DNA from: Devosia sp. FKR38
GTDB lineage: Bacteria; Pseudomonadota; Alphaproteobacteria; Rhizobiales; Devosiaceae
NCBI RefSeq assembly: GCF_005222805.1
Contig: NZ_STGC01000005.1
Coordinates: 1,588,456-1,652,455, forward strand
DNA length: 64,000 bases
Reading direction: 5' to 3'
Part shown: in pieces, positions 35,398-43,090 of the stretch
Numbering within the stretch: position 1 is the first letter of the stretch
Layout of the letters: every line of letters begins with the position of its first letter
The notes under the pieces: model-generated
Seen by the model: the letters and a program-made list of their open reading frames with translations, nothing else
Told to the model about the DNA's origin: nothing
Database searches by the model: none
Position numbers and translations under genes: made by a program

Positions 35398-35781
35398 ATG
35401 GACCCGGCAGGACTGCCGATACATGAACAGCCCCAGATGGGCCCGGTGGTCACCAAGGCGGTGCTGCGGGCCGCTGATGCCATGGGCCTGACGGCCCGGC
35501 GGCTGTCTGCGGTCATCGGCGCCAGCGAACCGACGGTCTCGCGCATGAAAGCGGGCGGCTTTGTGCTGGCTCCCCAGAGCAAGCCCTATGAGCTCGCCGT
35601 GCTGCTGATCCGGCTGTTTCGCTCGCTCGATGCCATTGTGGGTGGCGACAGCCGCGTCATGCAGCAATGGCTGGCCAACCCCAATACCGCGCTGGGTGGC
35701 AAGCCCATCGACAAGCTCCAGACCATTGCCGGATTGACCGATGTCCTTGCCTATCTGGACGCCCGCCGCGCTCTCGTCTAG
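35398..35781 (+). CDS. Xre/MbcA/ParS-type antitoxin (DUF2384)
   Basis: 127 residues. An Xre-like helix-turn-helix (KAVLRAADAMGLTARRLSAV, then IGASEPTVSRMKAGGF) is followed by the C-terminal toxin-binding domain MQQWLANPNTALGGKPIDKL, the DUF2384 hallmark. It should bind and neutralise the RES toxin encoded next and repress the operon. The start at 35398 has GGAGGGA upstream; the longer frame runs back into the att region. It overlaps the toxin gene by 41 bp. Confidence 0.88.
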   Translation: MDPAGLPIHEQPQMGPVVTKAVLRAADAMGLTARRLSAVIGASEPTVSRMKAGGFVLAPQSKPYELAVLLIRLFRSLDAIVGGDSRVMQQWLANPNTALGGKPIDKLQTIAGLTDVLAYLDARRALV

Positions 35782-36502
35782 CGCCCGCCCCTATGCCGGC
35801 ACCGCCTGGCGCCTGGTGGAGGCGCAGCACCGCGTCTCGACGCTGCGGCTGGTCGACAATCTGGCCGAGCAGCATCTGCTCGAGCAGATCCTCGACGAGA
35901 GCAAGCCCACCGTGCCGGCCGAATGCCAGGGGCTCGACTATCTGCTGGCCGCGCCCTTCCGCTATGGCGCCGCCTATCCCCATGGCTCGCGCTTCCGCCG
36001 GGCCGGCAAGACCCTGGGCGTGTTCTATGCCGCCGAAGCCGTCGAGACTGCAGTGGCCGAACTGGCCTTCTATCGCGTGCTGTTCTTTGCCGAATCCCCG
36101 GACACCGACCCGCCCAAGGGTGCGGCCGACTACACCGCCTTCTCGGTCGAGCTCGATACTGCGCTGGCGCTGGATCTGACCGCGCCGCCGCTTTCGGGCG
36201 ACGCCGCCCTGTGGTCGGACCCCGTCGACTACGCCGCCTGCCAGAGCCTGGCCGACGCCGCGCGCAGCGCTTCGGTCAACATTCTGCGCTACCAATCCGT
36301 GCGCGATCCCGCCCGGGGCGCCAATCTGGCCGTGCTGAGCTGCAGCGCCTTCGCCCGGCCAGCCCCGCTGGCACGCCAGACTTGGAAGATCCGCCTCGGC
36401 CCAGGCCTTGTGCAGGCGCTCTGTGATTTCCCCCGGGCATCGCTCGAATTCGCCATTGCCGACTTCGCCGCCGATCCGCGGCTAGGGGGCGCAGTAGTCT
36501 GA
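35741..36502 (+). CDS. RES-domain toxin
   Basis: 253 residues of the RES family, whose members deplete or transfer from NAD+ when not held by their Xre antitoxin. SRFRRAGKTLGVFYAAEAVE, then TAVAELAFYR, carries the conserved Arg, Tyr and Glu. The C-terminal YQSVRDPARGANLAVLS matches the VRDP...NL motif. The N-terminal extension makes it slightly longer than many relatives. The gene starts inside the antitoxin gene (41-bp overlap), typical of coupled TA pairs. Confidence 0.88.
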   Translation: MSLPIWTPAALSSSARPYAGTAWRLVEAQHRVSTLRLVDNLAEQHLLEQILDESKPTVPAECQGLDYLLAAPFRYGAAYPHGSRFRRAGKTLGVFYAAEAVETAVAELAFYRVLFFAESPDTDPPKGAADYTAFSVELDTALALDLTAPPLSGDAALWSDPVDYAACQSLADAARSASVNILRYQSVRDPARGANLAVLSCSAFARPAPLARQTWKIRLGPGLVQALCDFPRASLEFAIADFAADPRLGGAVV

Positions 36503-36647
36503 GCTAACGCGCCGCATGGCATTGACCCGCACTCGCGCCTACTTCACGGCTGCATTGCGTCTACTGGGATTGTTACTGCGCTGCAGGCTCTGGTTGTTTG
36601 GATGCAAAAACCGTAACCTTGCGTTTACCATGCAATGGAGACGCGCT

Positions 36648-37661
36648 ATGAAAGCCCATCAAGCTCTCGCCTTCGCCATTCTTCTGGCTGGGCCGACGGT
36701 CGGACCAGCCCTGGGGCAGTCCAGTTCACAGGCCGACCTGATCGCCGGCCTCGGCGGCATCAACGGGCCCGCCGGCTTTGAGCAAGCCAGCAGCGACATC
36801 AAGGCCGCCGGGGCCGCCCTGGGCACGCTGCTGCCGGATCTGGTGGCGGTCAATGCCAATCTCTATGTCTATCTGGTCCAGCAGGGTCTCGTGGACCAGG
36901 GCCTGCGCAGGGCCGGGCCCACGGGCCTGCTGACCGCCGACACCATCACCCAGATCAATGCGCTCTGCGCCAAGGGCGGCATTCAGACGCTGTGCAGCGC
37001 CGGCCCGCTGACCCCCGCTGCCGCAGGTCCGATCGGCCAGCTGCTCGATGGCGCGGCGCCCATCGCCACCGCCGCAATCACAGCACCAGCCGAGCCGGTC
37101 GGCAAGAGCAAGCCCGCCGCATCCACGCCTCCGGAGAGCCTGTCGGTTGCCGCCCTCCTGGGCGGTCCTGCAGCCGACCTCGACGGCGACGGCGCGCCCG
37201 ACACGCTGCTGCGCGCCGGCGACTGGCTCTATCTCGCCAAGCCCGACGGCAGCACAGTCGATATCGGCTCGGTGGCCGGCATGAGCGTCGTCGGCCTGGG
37301 CGATGTGGATGGCGATGGCCTGGCCGATGTGGTGCTGCGCCGCGACGATTCCGCCTGGCTCTTCGCCCTCAGCCTCAAGGCCGGTGCGCTGGATCTGGGC
37401 AAGGCCGGCGACAGCCAGCCCCTGGCGGTCGGCAAGTTTGAGGGCAATGGCGCCGCCCAGGTGCTGCTGCAGCGGCCCAGCGGCTGGCTCTATGCCCTGG
37501 GCACCGGCAAGGCGCTGTCGCTGGGCGATTACAACGGCCTCAAGCTGGTGGCCGTGGAAGACCATGACAAGGACGGCATTGACGACCTGCTGCTCGAAAC
37601 CGCCAGCGGCTGGCGCGCCTATCGCCTGAGCACGGCGCCCGGGACCCTCACCCCCGCCTGA
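36648..37661 (+). CDS. Secreted FG-GAP/VCBS-repeat protein
   Basis: 337 residues. A Sec signal peptide (MKAHQALAFAILLAGPTVGP, cleavage near ALG-QSS) is followed by a helical domain to about residue 150. At least three FG-GAP-like repeats follow (ADLDGDGAPDTLLRAGDWLY, LGDVDGDGLADVVLRR, EDHDKDGIDDLLLETASGW), with calcium-binding DxDxDG loops. The same kind of repeat, including the SGW ending, closes the giant RTX protein at 47693. Probably an exported matrix or surface protein. The start at 36648 has GGAG eight bases upstream; an in-frame ATG at 36630 is an alternative. Confidence 0.75.
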   Translation: MKAHQALAFAILLAGPTVGPALGQSSSQADLIAGLGGINGPAGFEQASSDIKAAGAALGTLLPDLVAVNANLYVYLVQQGLVDQGLRRAGPTGLLTADTITQINALCAKGGIQTLCSAGPLTPAAAGPIGQLLDGAAPIATAAITAPAEPVGKSKPAASTPPESLSVAALLGGPAADLDGDGAPDTLLRAGDWLYLAKPDGSTVDIGSVAGMSVVGLGDVDGDGLADVVLRRDDSAWLFALSLKAGALDLGKAGDSQPLAVGKFEGNGAAQVLLQRPSGWLYALGTGKALSLGDYNGLKLVAVEDHDKDGIDDLLLETASGWRAYRLSTAPGTLTPA

Positions 37662-37743
37662 CCGATCCAGCCGGTGCCGTTTGTCCCCGGCGCCGACAGC
37701 GGCCTTATGCTCCTGGCCGACAGCCATCGACCAGGAGCCCATT

Positions 37744-38007
37744 ATGCCAGACCGCTTTGCCGACCATGCCCCCGGCCTTGAATCACCCGCCGGCCACGGC
37801 TTTGCCATCACCCCCAGCGACACCATCGACCTGCCCGAAATCACCCGCGCGCTCTATGTCGGTGGCGCTGGCGCCATCACCCTGGTGCTGGCCTCGGGCG
37901 CGCCCCTGACCCTGGCCGGCGCCGCATCGGGCTCCATCCTGCCGCTGCGCGTCCGCCAGGTGCGGGCCAGCGCCACCACGGCCACCGGCCTGATCGGGCT
38001 GATCTGA
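37744..38007 (+). CDS. Spike base protein (RCAP_Rcc01079/GhsA-like)
   Basis: 87 residues. MPDRFADHAPGLESPAGHGF, then AITPSDTIDL and RALYVGGAGAITLVL, match the small spike-base proteins of Rhodobacter-type gene transfer agents and related phages. AGGAG lies upstream of the ATG at 37744. The stop shares a base with the next start (TGATG), so the two form an operon. In Rhodobacter capsulatus the equivalent pair (GhsA/GhsB) builds GTA head spikes that bind the capsule; the role here is inferred by analogy. Confidence 0.8.
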   Translation: MPDRFADHAPGLESPAGHGFAITPSDTIDLPEITRALYVGGAGAITLVLASGAPLTLAGAASGSILPLRVRQVRASATTATGLIGLI

Positions 38008-38987
38008 TGCTGCGCCTGGCCCTCTCCCCCGTCACGGGCAATCGCCCGGCTCCCTGGTGGCCGCCCGGCGCGCTCTATGCTGCCGACTTCCCGCTCGGCC
38101 GCTATATGCGCGCCGGCACGGGCGTGCCGGCCGCCGAGGCCATCAGCTTCTCCCGCGCCAGCAGCAAGCTGGCCCCGGACCTGGCCGGCAACTTCCTGAT
38201 CTTTGCCCCCGACATGCCCGCCATCACCGATCGCGGCCTGCTGCTCGAGCCCGCACGCACCAATTCCATCCGCAACAGCGCGGGCATGGGTGCACTGGCC
38301 GGCACGCCGGGCACTCTGCCGACCAATTGGACGCGCTTTGTCGGCGGAGGGCTCACCGCCGGCGTCGGCAGCACCGGCAGCGAACGCGGCCTGCCCTATG
38401 TCGATCTCACCCTGGCCGGCACCAGCAGCTCGGCCAACGGCACGCAGATCTCGTTCGACAGCCCCACCGGCATCCCCGCCCTGGGCGGCCAGACCTGGAC
38501 GCAATCGGTCTTTCTCAGCCTGCCCGCCGGCACGATGACCAATATCAACTTCGTCCGCATCAACCTGATCGAGATCGCCGCCGGCGGCAGCGCCCTGGGC
38601 ACGCTCTATGGCACCAATATCCGCGATAGCCTTTCGGCCACCCCGCAGCGCTTCAGCGAAACCCAGACCCTGATCCAGCCCAGCACCGCCTATGTCCGCC
38701 CCGTCATCGAAATCGCCTATGGCAGTGCCGCCGCGATCACGCTGACGCTGCGGGTGGCAGGCGGCCAGATGGAACTCGGAAGCACCTTCACCTCCCCTAT
38801 TGTGACGACGGGGACGATCGCGACGCGCGCCGATGACAGTCTTGTTCTGGCACATCCAGCGGCCAGCTTCGATGCCGCAGCTGTGCTCGACACTGGCAGC
38901 GTGGTCTCTCTACTCGGCCACATGCAGGCCACTCCTCTGCCGGTAGGCTGGCTCAATGGAGCGTGCATCCGCCTGCTTACGGGCTGA
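38007..38987 (+). CDS. Phage/GTA head-spike fibre-like protein (GhsB-like)
   Basis: 326 residues. The N-terminal region has ISFSRASSKLAPDLAGN and ITDRGLLLEPARTNSIRNSA, a typical start of phage head-spike fibre and tail-fibre proteins. The C-terminal beta-rich part (GLPYVDLTLAGTSSSANGTQ, SATPQRFSETQTLIQPS) resembles a carbohydrate-binding module. It pairs with the spike base upstream. Its stop overlaps the convergent flippase gene by 11 bp. It is next to polysaccharide genes, which fits a capsule-binding fibre. Confidence 0.75.
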   Translation: MLRLALSPVTGNRPAPWWPPGALYAADFPLGRYMRAGTGVPAAEAISFSRASSKLAPDLAGNFLIFAPDMPAITDRGLLLEPARTNSIRNSAGMGALAGTPGTLPTNWTRFVGGGLTAGVGSTGSERGLPYVDLTLAGTSSSANGTQISFDSPTGIPALGGQTWTQSVFLSLPAGTMTNINFVRINLIEIAAGGSALGTLYGTNIRDSLSATPQRFSETQTLIQPSTAYVRPVIEIAYGSAAAITLTLRVAGGQMELGSTFTSPIVTTGTIATRADDSLVLAHPAASFDAAAVLDTGSVVSLLGHMQATPLPVGWLNGACIRLLTG

Positions 38988-40212
38988 CGGATGGCCGCGC
39001 AGCTCTAAACAGCATCCCTATGCCAACAAACAGAACAAGTATAACGAACCCTTCAGCGACCATGCGGGCAAGGACCATGCCCACACTGCCCCACATCGGA
39101 ACCAGCAGGAGCGCTAGCGCCAAACCGCTGGCGCCGCCAAACATCACGGCACCTGCCACTATCCGGTCCCGGTGCAACGGGATCAACAGCAGATCGCCCA
39201 TCGTCTCCTTGATGGCGACCAGAATGCAGACCCAGGACAGCAGCTTTGTGAGCTCAGCCGCGGGTGCCATGTCGTCCGCAAAAAGTAGACTGATGACGAA
39301 GTCACCCAAAACATAGACGCCCACTACGCCGCAGACCGCAACCACCAGCAAAGCACCGCCCCATTTGGCGGCCACACGCGCGGCAGCCTGAGGCGATTCC
39401 TTTGCCGCTCGCGCAATACTGGGCAGAAGCGTGAACGTGATCGGCTGCGACATCACAGTTATGGCGCCGATCAGCTTGCTGGCGACACCAAAATAGGCCG
39501 CATCCTGCGCTGTGGCCAACAACCCGACAATCCAGACCGACCCGAAGGTGAAACCGGAGCTGGAGGCCCGCACCAGAAACAATGGAAACCCGGCACTGAC
39601 GGCCTCTATAACGGCGGCGCGTGACGGGCGATCAAGACCGCCGAGTTCTCGCCCCATCCAGCCCAAGCCTATGATCGTGGACAGAACTGGCCCGAGCGCA
39701 ACGGCGAGCAAGGAAAGCTCCAAATGCTCCGGGCCCCGGACGAGCGATACAATGGCCATCAGGGATACCGCCTGCCCAATTACCTCCAGCGCAATTCCTG
39801 TTGCCGCCCGCCCGGTACCACGGAAATACCAGGCAGGGCTAAGCCCGGTGCCAATCGTGAACAACACCGCACTGGCTATTGGCCAGATCGAACCTGCAAA
39901 GATGCCGGTAAAAACGCCGCCCAGTGTCACAAGCAGCGCCGCAATGATGCTGGTGATGCCCTGCGCGCCAAGGACCTTGCTCGAAATTCGCTTGATCTGG
40001 CCCGGTTCGGTGGCCAACCCGATCTCGCGAGAAGCCGAGACGTGAAATCCATACTGCACGACCAGCGAACCAATCAGGCCCAGCGACTGCATGGTCAGCG
40101 CGATACCGAAGCCTTCCGCCCCGAGCGCATGCGATAGGGCCGGCAGCAGGGCCAGCGGAATCAGCGTGCGAAGCAGAAAGAACCCATAAGTCCGAACAAC
40201 CGACCCAATCAC
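38977..40212 (-). CDS. Polysaccharide flippase (Wzx/MOP superfamily)
   Basis: 411 residues with about 12 membrane segments. The N-terminus GSVVRTYGFFLLRTLIPLAL, then ALGAEGFGIALTMQSLGLIG, is typical of Wzx-type exporters of lipid-linked repeat units. The start is GTG at 40212 with GAGG eight bases upstream. It ends tail-to-tail over the spike-fibre gene. It lies 21 bp downstream of the acetyltransferase gene on the same strand, so it is the last gene of a four-gene operon (phosphoribosyltransferase, HAD, acetyltransferase, flippase). Confidence 0.85.
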   Translation of the reverse strand: MIGSVVRTYGFFLLRTLIPLALLPALSHALGAEGFGIALTMQSLGLIGSLVVQYGFHVSASREIGLATEPGQIKRISSKVLGAQGITSIIAALLVTLGGVFTGIFAGSIWPIASAVLFTIGTGLSPAWYFRGTGRAATGIALEVIGQAVSLMAIVSLVRGPEHLELSLLAVALGPVLSTIIGLGWMGRELGGLDRPSRAAVIEAVSAGFPLFLVRASSSGFTFGSVWIVGLLATAQDAAYFGVASKLIGAITVMSQPITFTLLPSIARAAKESPQAAARVAAKWGGALLVVAVCGVVGVYVLGDFVISLLFADDMAPAAELTKLLSWVCILVAIKETMGDLLLIPLHRDRIVAGAVMFGGASGLALALLLVPMWGSVGMVLARMVAEGFVILVLFVGIGMLFRAARPSVSP

Positions 40213-40233
40213 TTCGGACCTCGATGCAAGTGC

Positions 40234-40755
40234 TCAGCCAACGGGACGGATTACCTTGGCAGGACTACCAGCCACCACCATGCCTGCAGGCACATCTTTC
40301 GCCACGTAAGAATTGGCGCCGATGACGGCCCTTCGTCCCACTGTGACCTTGCCGACAATGACAGCGCCCGGAAACACCTTCACATCGGACTCAATCTTCG
40401 GGTACTCGCCCTTGGAAAAATCTGCCGTACCAAACGTTACGTTCTGATAGATCTCGGCATTGTCGCCGATCAAGACACCCTGCCCGATCACAATCCCTAC
40501 CGGGTGGGGCAACAGAAGCCCTTCTCCACAGCGGGATGTGGGGCTCAAATGGCAACCGAATGCGGAGATATTGGCGCGCCATATCAGAATTGAAAGCACC
40601 TTGCCCACCGGTCCCCAGCGCCGCGTGGCACAGGACATGCGGTAGAGCAGAACGGCACAAAACCCAGGGCTGGTGATCAGGGCAATTAGGAAGCCCAACA
40701 CCCCGGACTTTCCTGAATTGCGATGGAGATCAAGCCATATGCCCCTCTTGCTCAT
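40234..40755 (-). CDS. Serine acetyltransferase-like (left-handed beta-helix) O-acetyltransferase
   Basis: 173 residues. The C-terminal hexapeptide-repeat domain has HPVGIVIGQGVLIGDNAEIY, then QNVTFG, and ends AVIGANSYVAKDVPAGMVVA, then GSPAKVI, as in CysE/WcaF-like enzymes. A hydrophobic N-terminal segment (VLGFLIALITSPGFCAVLLY) suggests membrane association. Context points to acetylation of a polysaccharide repeat unit instead of serine. The start at 40755 overlaps the HAD gene's stop (ATGA); the longer frame overlaps that gene. Confidence 0.82.
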   Translation of the reverse strand: MSKRGIWLDLHRNSGKSGVLGFLIALITSPGFCAVLLYRMSCATRRWGPVGKVLSILIWRANISAFGCHLSPTSRCGEGLLLPHPVGIVIGQGVLIGDNAEIYQNVTFGTADFSKGEYPKIESDVKVFPGAVIVGKVTVGRRAVIGANSYVAKDVPAGMVVAGSPAKVIRPVG

Positions 40756-41438
40756 GCCACCGCCCCCGGAGTGAGAAGCCCATTTACCCCCACCCGTTCC
40801 GCTGCCGCCAGGCCGATGACGCGGGAGGGGCTGGCGGACTGGATGGCGGGGAGCTGGTCGGTCGGGCCGCACCAGATGGTCAGGCCAGATTGGGCGATCA
40901 AGGGCAGATCGTCGCGATGGTCGGTGAAAGCCATGGTCTCGGCAGCTGCAATGCCCAGGTGCGCGCTATAGGCCAGGCAGGCCTCGGCCTTGTGCGGCCC
41001 AAGCAGCTCGTGCCAGCCCGGTCCGACGGTTGCGGCGGTGGCCAGGCAATCGTCAAAGCCCTGCGCCTTGGCAAAGGCATGGGCATAATTGCCCGGCGCG
41101 GCGGTAGCCAGCACGGTGCGTGCGCCCCTGGCGCGCAGCTGGGTGACCAGATTGCGGACCGGGGCGGCGATGTCGCTCGCCAGCGCCTGGGCATAGGCAG
41201 TGGCTGCGGCGGCCTGGCGCGCCTCCGGCCGCCGCGCCACCTGGGCCAGCACGCCAGCCTTGAGCCGGGCATGGGAAATCACCCGTGCGGCACGCAGTCC
41301 ACCAAGCAGCAGCACCGCGGCGCGGCCTGGTGGCGACAGCGGCGTCTCGGGCGAAAACGCCAGATATTTCAGCCAGCGATGAAAGGAATTGGCGCGGACA
41401 TAGGTGCCATCGAGATCAACAAAGACCAGCCGGGTCAT
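40752..41438 (-). CDS. HAD-family phosphatase
   Basis: 228 residues. Motif I is VFVDLDGTYVRANSF (nucleophile Asp8, acid Asp10), motif II region TVLATAAPGN, and motif IV AFTDHRDDLPL. The cap insert between motifs I and II is helical, as in the SerB-like HAD-IB group. It sits between the phosphoribosyltransferase and acetyltransferase genes with 4-bp overlaps on both sides. Together with the first it may remove the 5-phosphate from a phosphoribosylated glycan (see findings). Confidence 0.85.
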   Translation of the reverse strand: MTRLVFVDLDGTYVRANSFHRWLKYLAFSPETPLSPPGRAAVLLLGGLRAARVISHARLKAGVLAQVARRPEARQAAAATAYAQALASDIAAPVRNLVTQLRARGARTVLATAAPGNYAHAFAKAQGFDDCLATAATVGPGWHELLGPHKAEACLAYSAHLGIAAAETMAFTDHRDDLPLIAQSGLTIWCGPTDQLPAIQSASPSRVIGLAAAERVGVNGLLTPGAVA

Positions 41439-42070
41439 CCCTTGAAGTCCTTGGACCAGAAAAAGCGGATATTGACCCCTTCCATCAGCGCATAATCAGC
41501 CCGCGCCTGCGGATTGACCCCGCTGATGGTCAGCGCGGCGGTGCGCACATCGCACATGGGCCCGAAGCGGCGACGAGCGCTGGCGGCGACAAACTCAATG
41601 GAGGTGCCAGTATCGACCGCGTCGTCGACCACGATGATACGCTGCGGCGCGGCTTCGAGCACCGGCCAGATCAGGCCATCGTCCGCTGGCAGCACAATGG
41701 GATCGCGGGCAAAGTCGCGCTCCTGGTAGCGCGACCAATGCTCGACCCGGCGGAAAAATGTGGTCACCACATCGGGCGACCGCTGCACCAGCTGTTTGAA
41801 GCCGGAGCTCTGTTCCTTGAGCTGGGTTGCCGCTCGCTGCTTGGTGACGACGACGAATTCGGCGCCGGGAAACACCGTGCTGAACGGCCGGGCAATCGGA
41901 ATGCCGCCATTGGCAATGGCCACGATATGAGTGGGCGAAAAGCCACTGTCGGCCACCTGCTGGGCCAGCGTCCGGCTGCTGGCGACAACGCCCGCCTCAT
42001 CCAGGGTGGTGACCCTGGGGACGCCGCCGATAATGCCCAGGAGCGCCTTGCCGAGATACGCCGGTTTCAC
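41435..42070 (-). CDS. Type I phosphoribosyltransferase
   Basis: 211 residues. The PRPP-binding motif is RIIVVDDAVDTGTS near residue 143, and the loop IVAIANGGIPIARPF precedes it. It does not match a specific purine or pyrimidine salvage enzyme. The GTG at 42070 has GGAGG five bases upstream; earlier in-frame residues lie in the intergenic region. It is the first gene of an operon with HAD phosphatase, acetyltransferase and flippase genes, which suggests a role in polysaccharide assembly instead of nucleotide salvage. Confidence 0.82.
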   Translation of the reverse strand: MKPAYLGKALLGIIGGVPRVTTLDEAGVVASSRTLAQQVADSGFSPTHIVAIANGGIPIARPFSTVFPGAEFVVVTKQRAATQLKEQSSGFKQLVQRSPDVVTTFFRRVEHWSRYQERDFARDPIVLPADDGLIWPVLEAAPQRIIVVDDAVDTGTSIEFVAASARRRFGPMCDVRTAALTISGVNPQARADYALMEGVNIRFFWSKDFKG

Positions 42071-42262
42071 ACGAAGCCTCCACTCTTGACCCGACCCTAC
42101 CACGGTCCGGGGTTTGGGGCGCAATGCCAGTCAACGCATAGCAGCCGCGCGCCCTGAACTATCGTCAAGCTGTCCTGCTTAAACCACAGTTTCATCACTT
42201 GCGGACAAATTGGCCGCACGCCTAGTGTTCACTCCGCCTGTCACCAGAATTTGCTGCCCAAT

Positions 42263-43090
42263 ATGAGCAATCCCATGACCGACCTGCCTGCGCGGACCGC
42301 CGATATTGCCCTGTTGATCCCGGTATTCAAGGATCAGGCTGGATTGGACAGAACATTGCATAGTCTTGGCGGTCAAGGCATTGCCTTTGACATCGTTATC
42401 GTCGACGACGGCAGCCCCACGCCCATCACCGCGCCGGCCGCAGCCCACGGTCAGTCCATCGTGCTGCTGCCTATGCCGGCCAATGGCGGGATTACCAAGG
42501 CGCTCAACTTCGGCCTCGCCCATATCCGCGCCCAGGGCTACGCCTTCACCGCCCGGCTCGATGCCGGTGACACGCTGCATCCGGGCCGACTTCTCGCCCA
42601 ATTCGAGGCCTTCCGGGACAATCCGGGCCTGCAGCTGTGCGGCTGCTTTGTACGCTACGTCAATCCGGACGGCACCGAGGTCGGCATCGCCAAAGTGCCG
42701 CTGGAAAGCGCCGAGATCCGCGACGCCATCCACTATCGCACGGCCTTTTTTCACCCCACGGTCATGTTCCGCACCGCAGTGTTCGACAGTGTCGGCGTCT
42801 ATGACGAGAGCTTTCGCCAGGCGCAGGACTATGAGCTGTTCATGCGCATCGTGAAGCGCTTCGAGACGCGCAACCTGCCTGTGGCCTATGTCGACTACGA
42901 ACTGGCAGAGGACGCCATTTCCACCCGTCAGGCCCGCAAGCAGGCCAAGAATATTGTACGGGCTTGCCTGATGAACTTCCGTCCCCTCTACTGGGGCAGC
43001 TATTTCGGCGTGCTGCGCCGGCTGCCAAATCTCGTGCTGGAGAGGCGACACACCATGAAGCTGAAAAGCCTGTTGCGGATCGTGCGGTGA
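42263..43090 (+). CDS. Family 2 glycosyltransferase
   Basis: 275 residues, cytoplasmic GT-A fold. The N-terminus ALLIPVFKDQAGLDRTL and FDIVIVDDGSPTPI hold the nucleotide-sugar-binding region; ARLDAGDTLHPGRL is the DxD-like metal site, and RQAQDYELFMRIVKRF is the acceptor/catalytic region typical of GT2. I take the ATG at 42263; a TTG at 42251 and an ATG at 42275 are alternatives, and none has a strong ribosome-binding site. The stop overlaps the GTG start of the polymerase gene (GTGA). Confidence 0.87.
   Translation: MSNPMTDLPARTADIALLIPVFKDQAGLDRTLHSLGGQGIAFDIVIVDDGSPTPITAPAAAHGQSIVLLPMPANGGITKALNFGLAHIRAQGYAFTARLDAGDTLHPGRLLAQFEAFRDNPGLQLCGCFVRYVNPDGTEVGIAKVPLESAEIRDAIHYRTAFFHPTVMFRTAVFDSVGVYDESFRQAQDYELFMRIVKRFETRNLPVAYVDYELAEDAISTRQARKQAKNIVRACLMNFRPLYWGSYFGVLRRLPNLVLERRHTMKLKSLLRIVR

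Noticed and set aside
41435-42070. The phosphoribosyltransferase as a purine or pyrimidine salvage enzyme
   Set aside because: It has the PRPP motif, but the rest does not match known salvage enzymes and the operon partners are polysaccharide-type genes.
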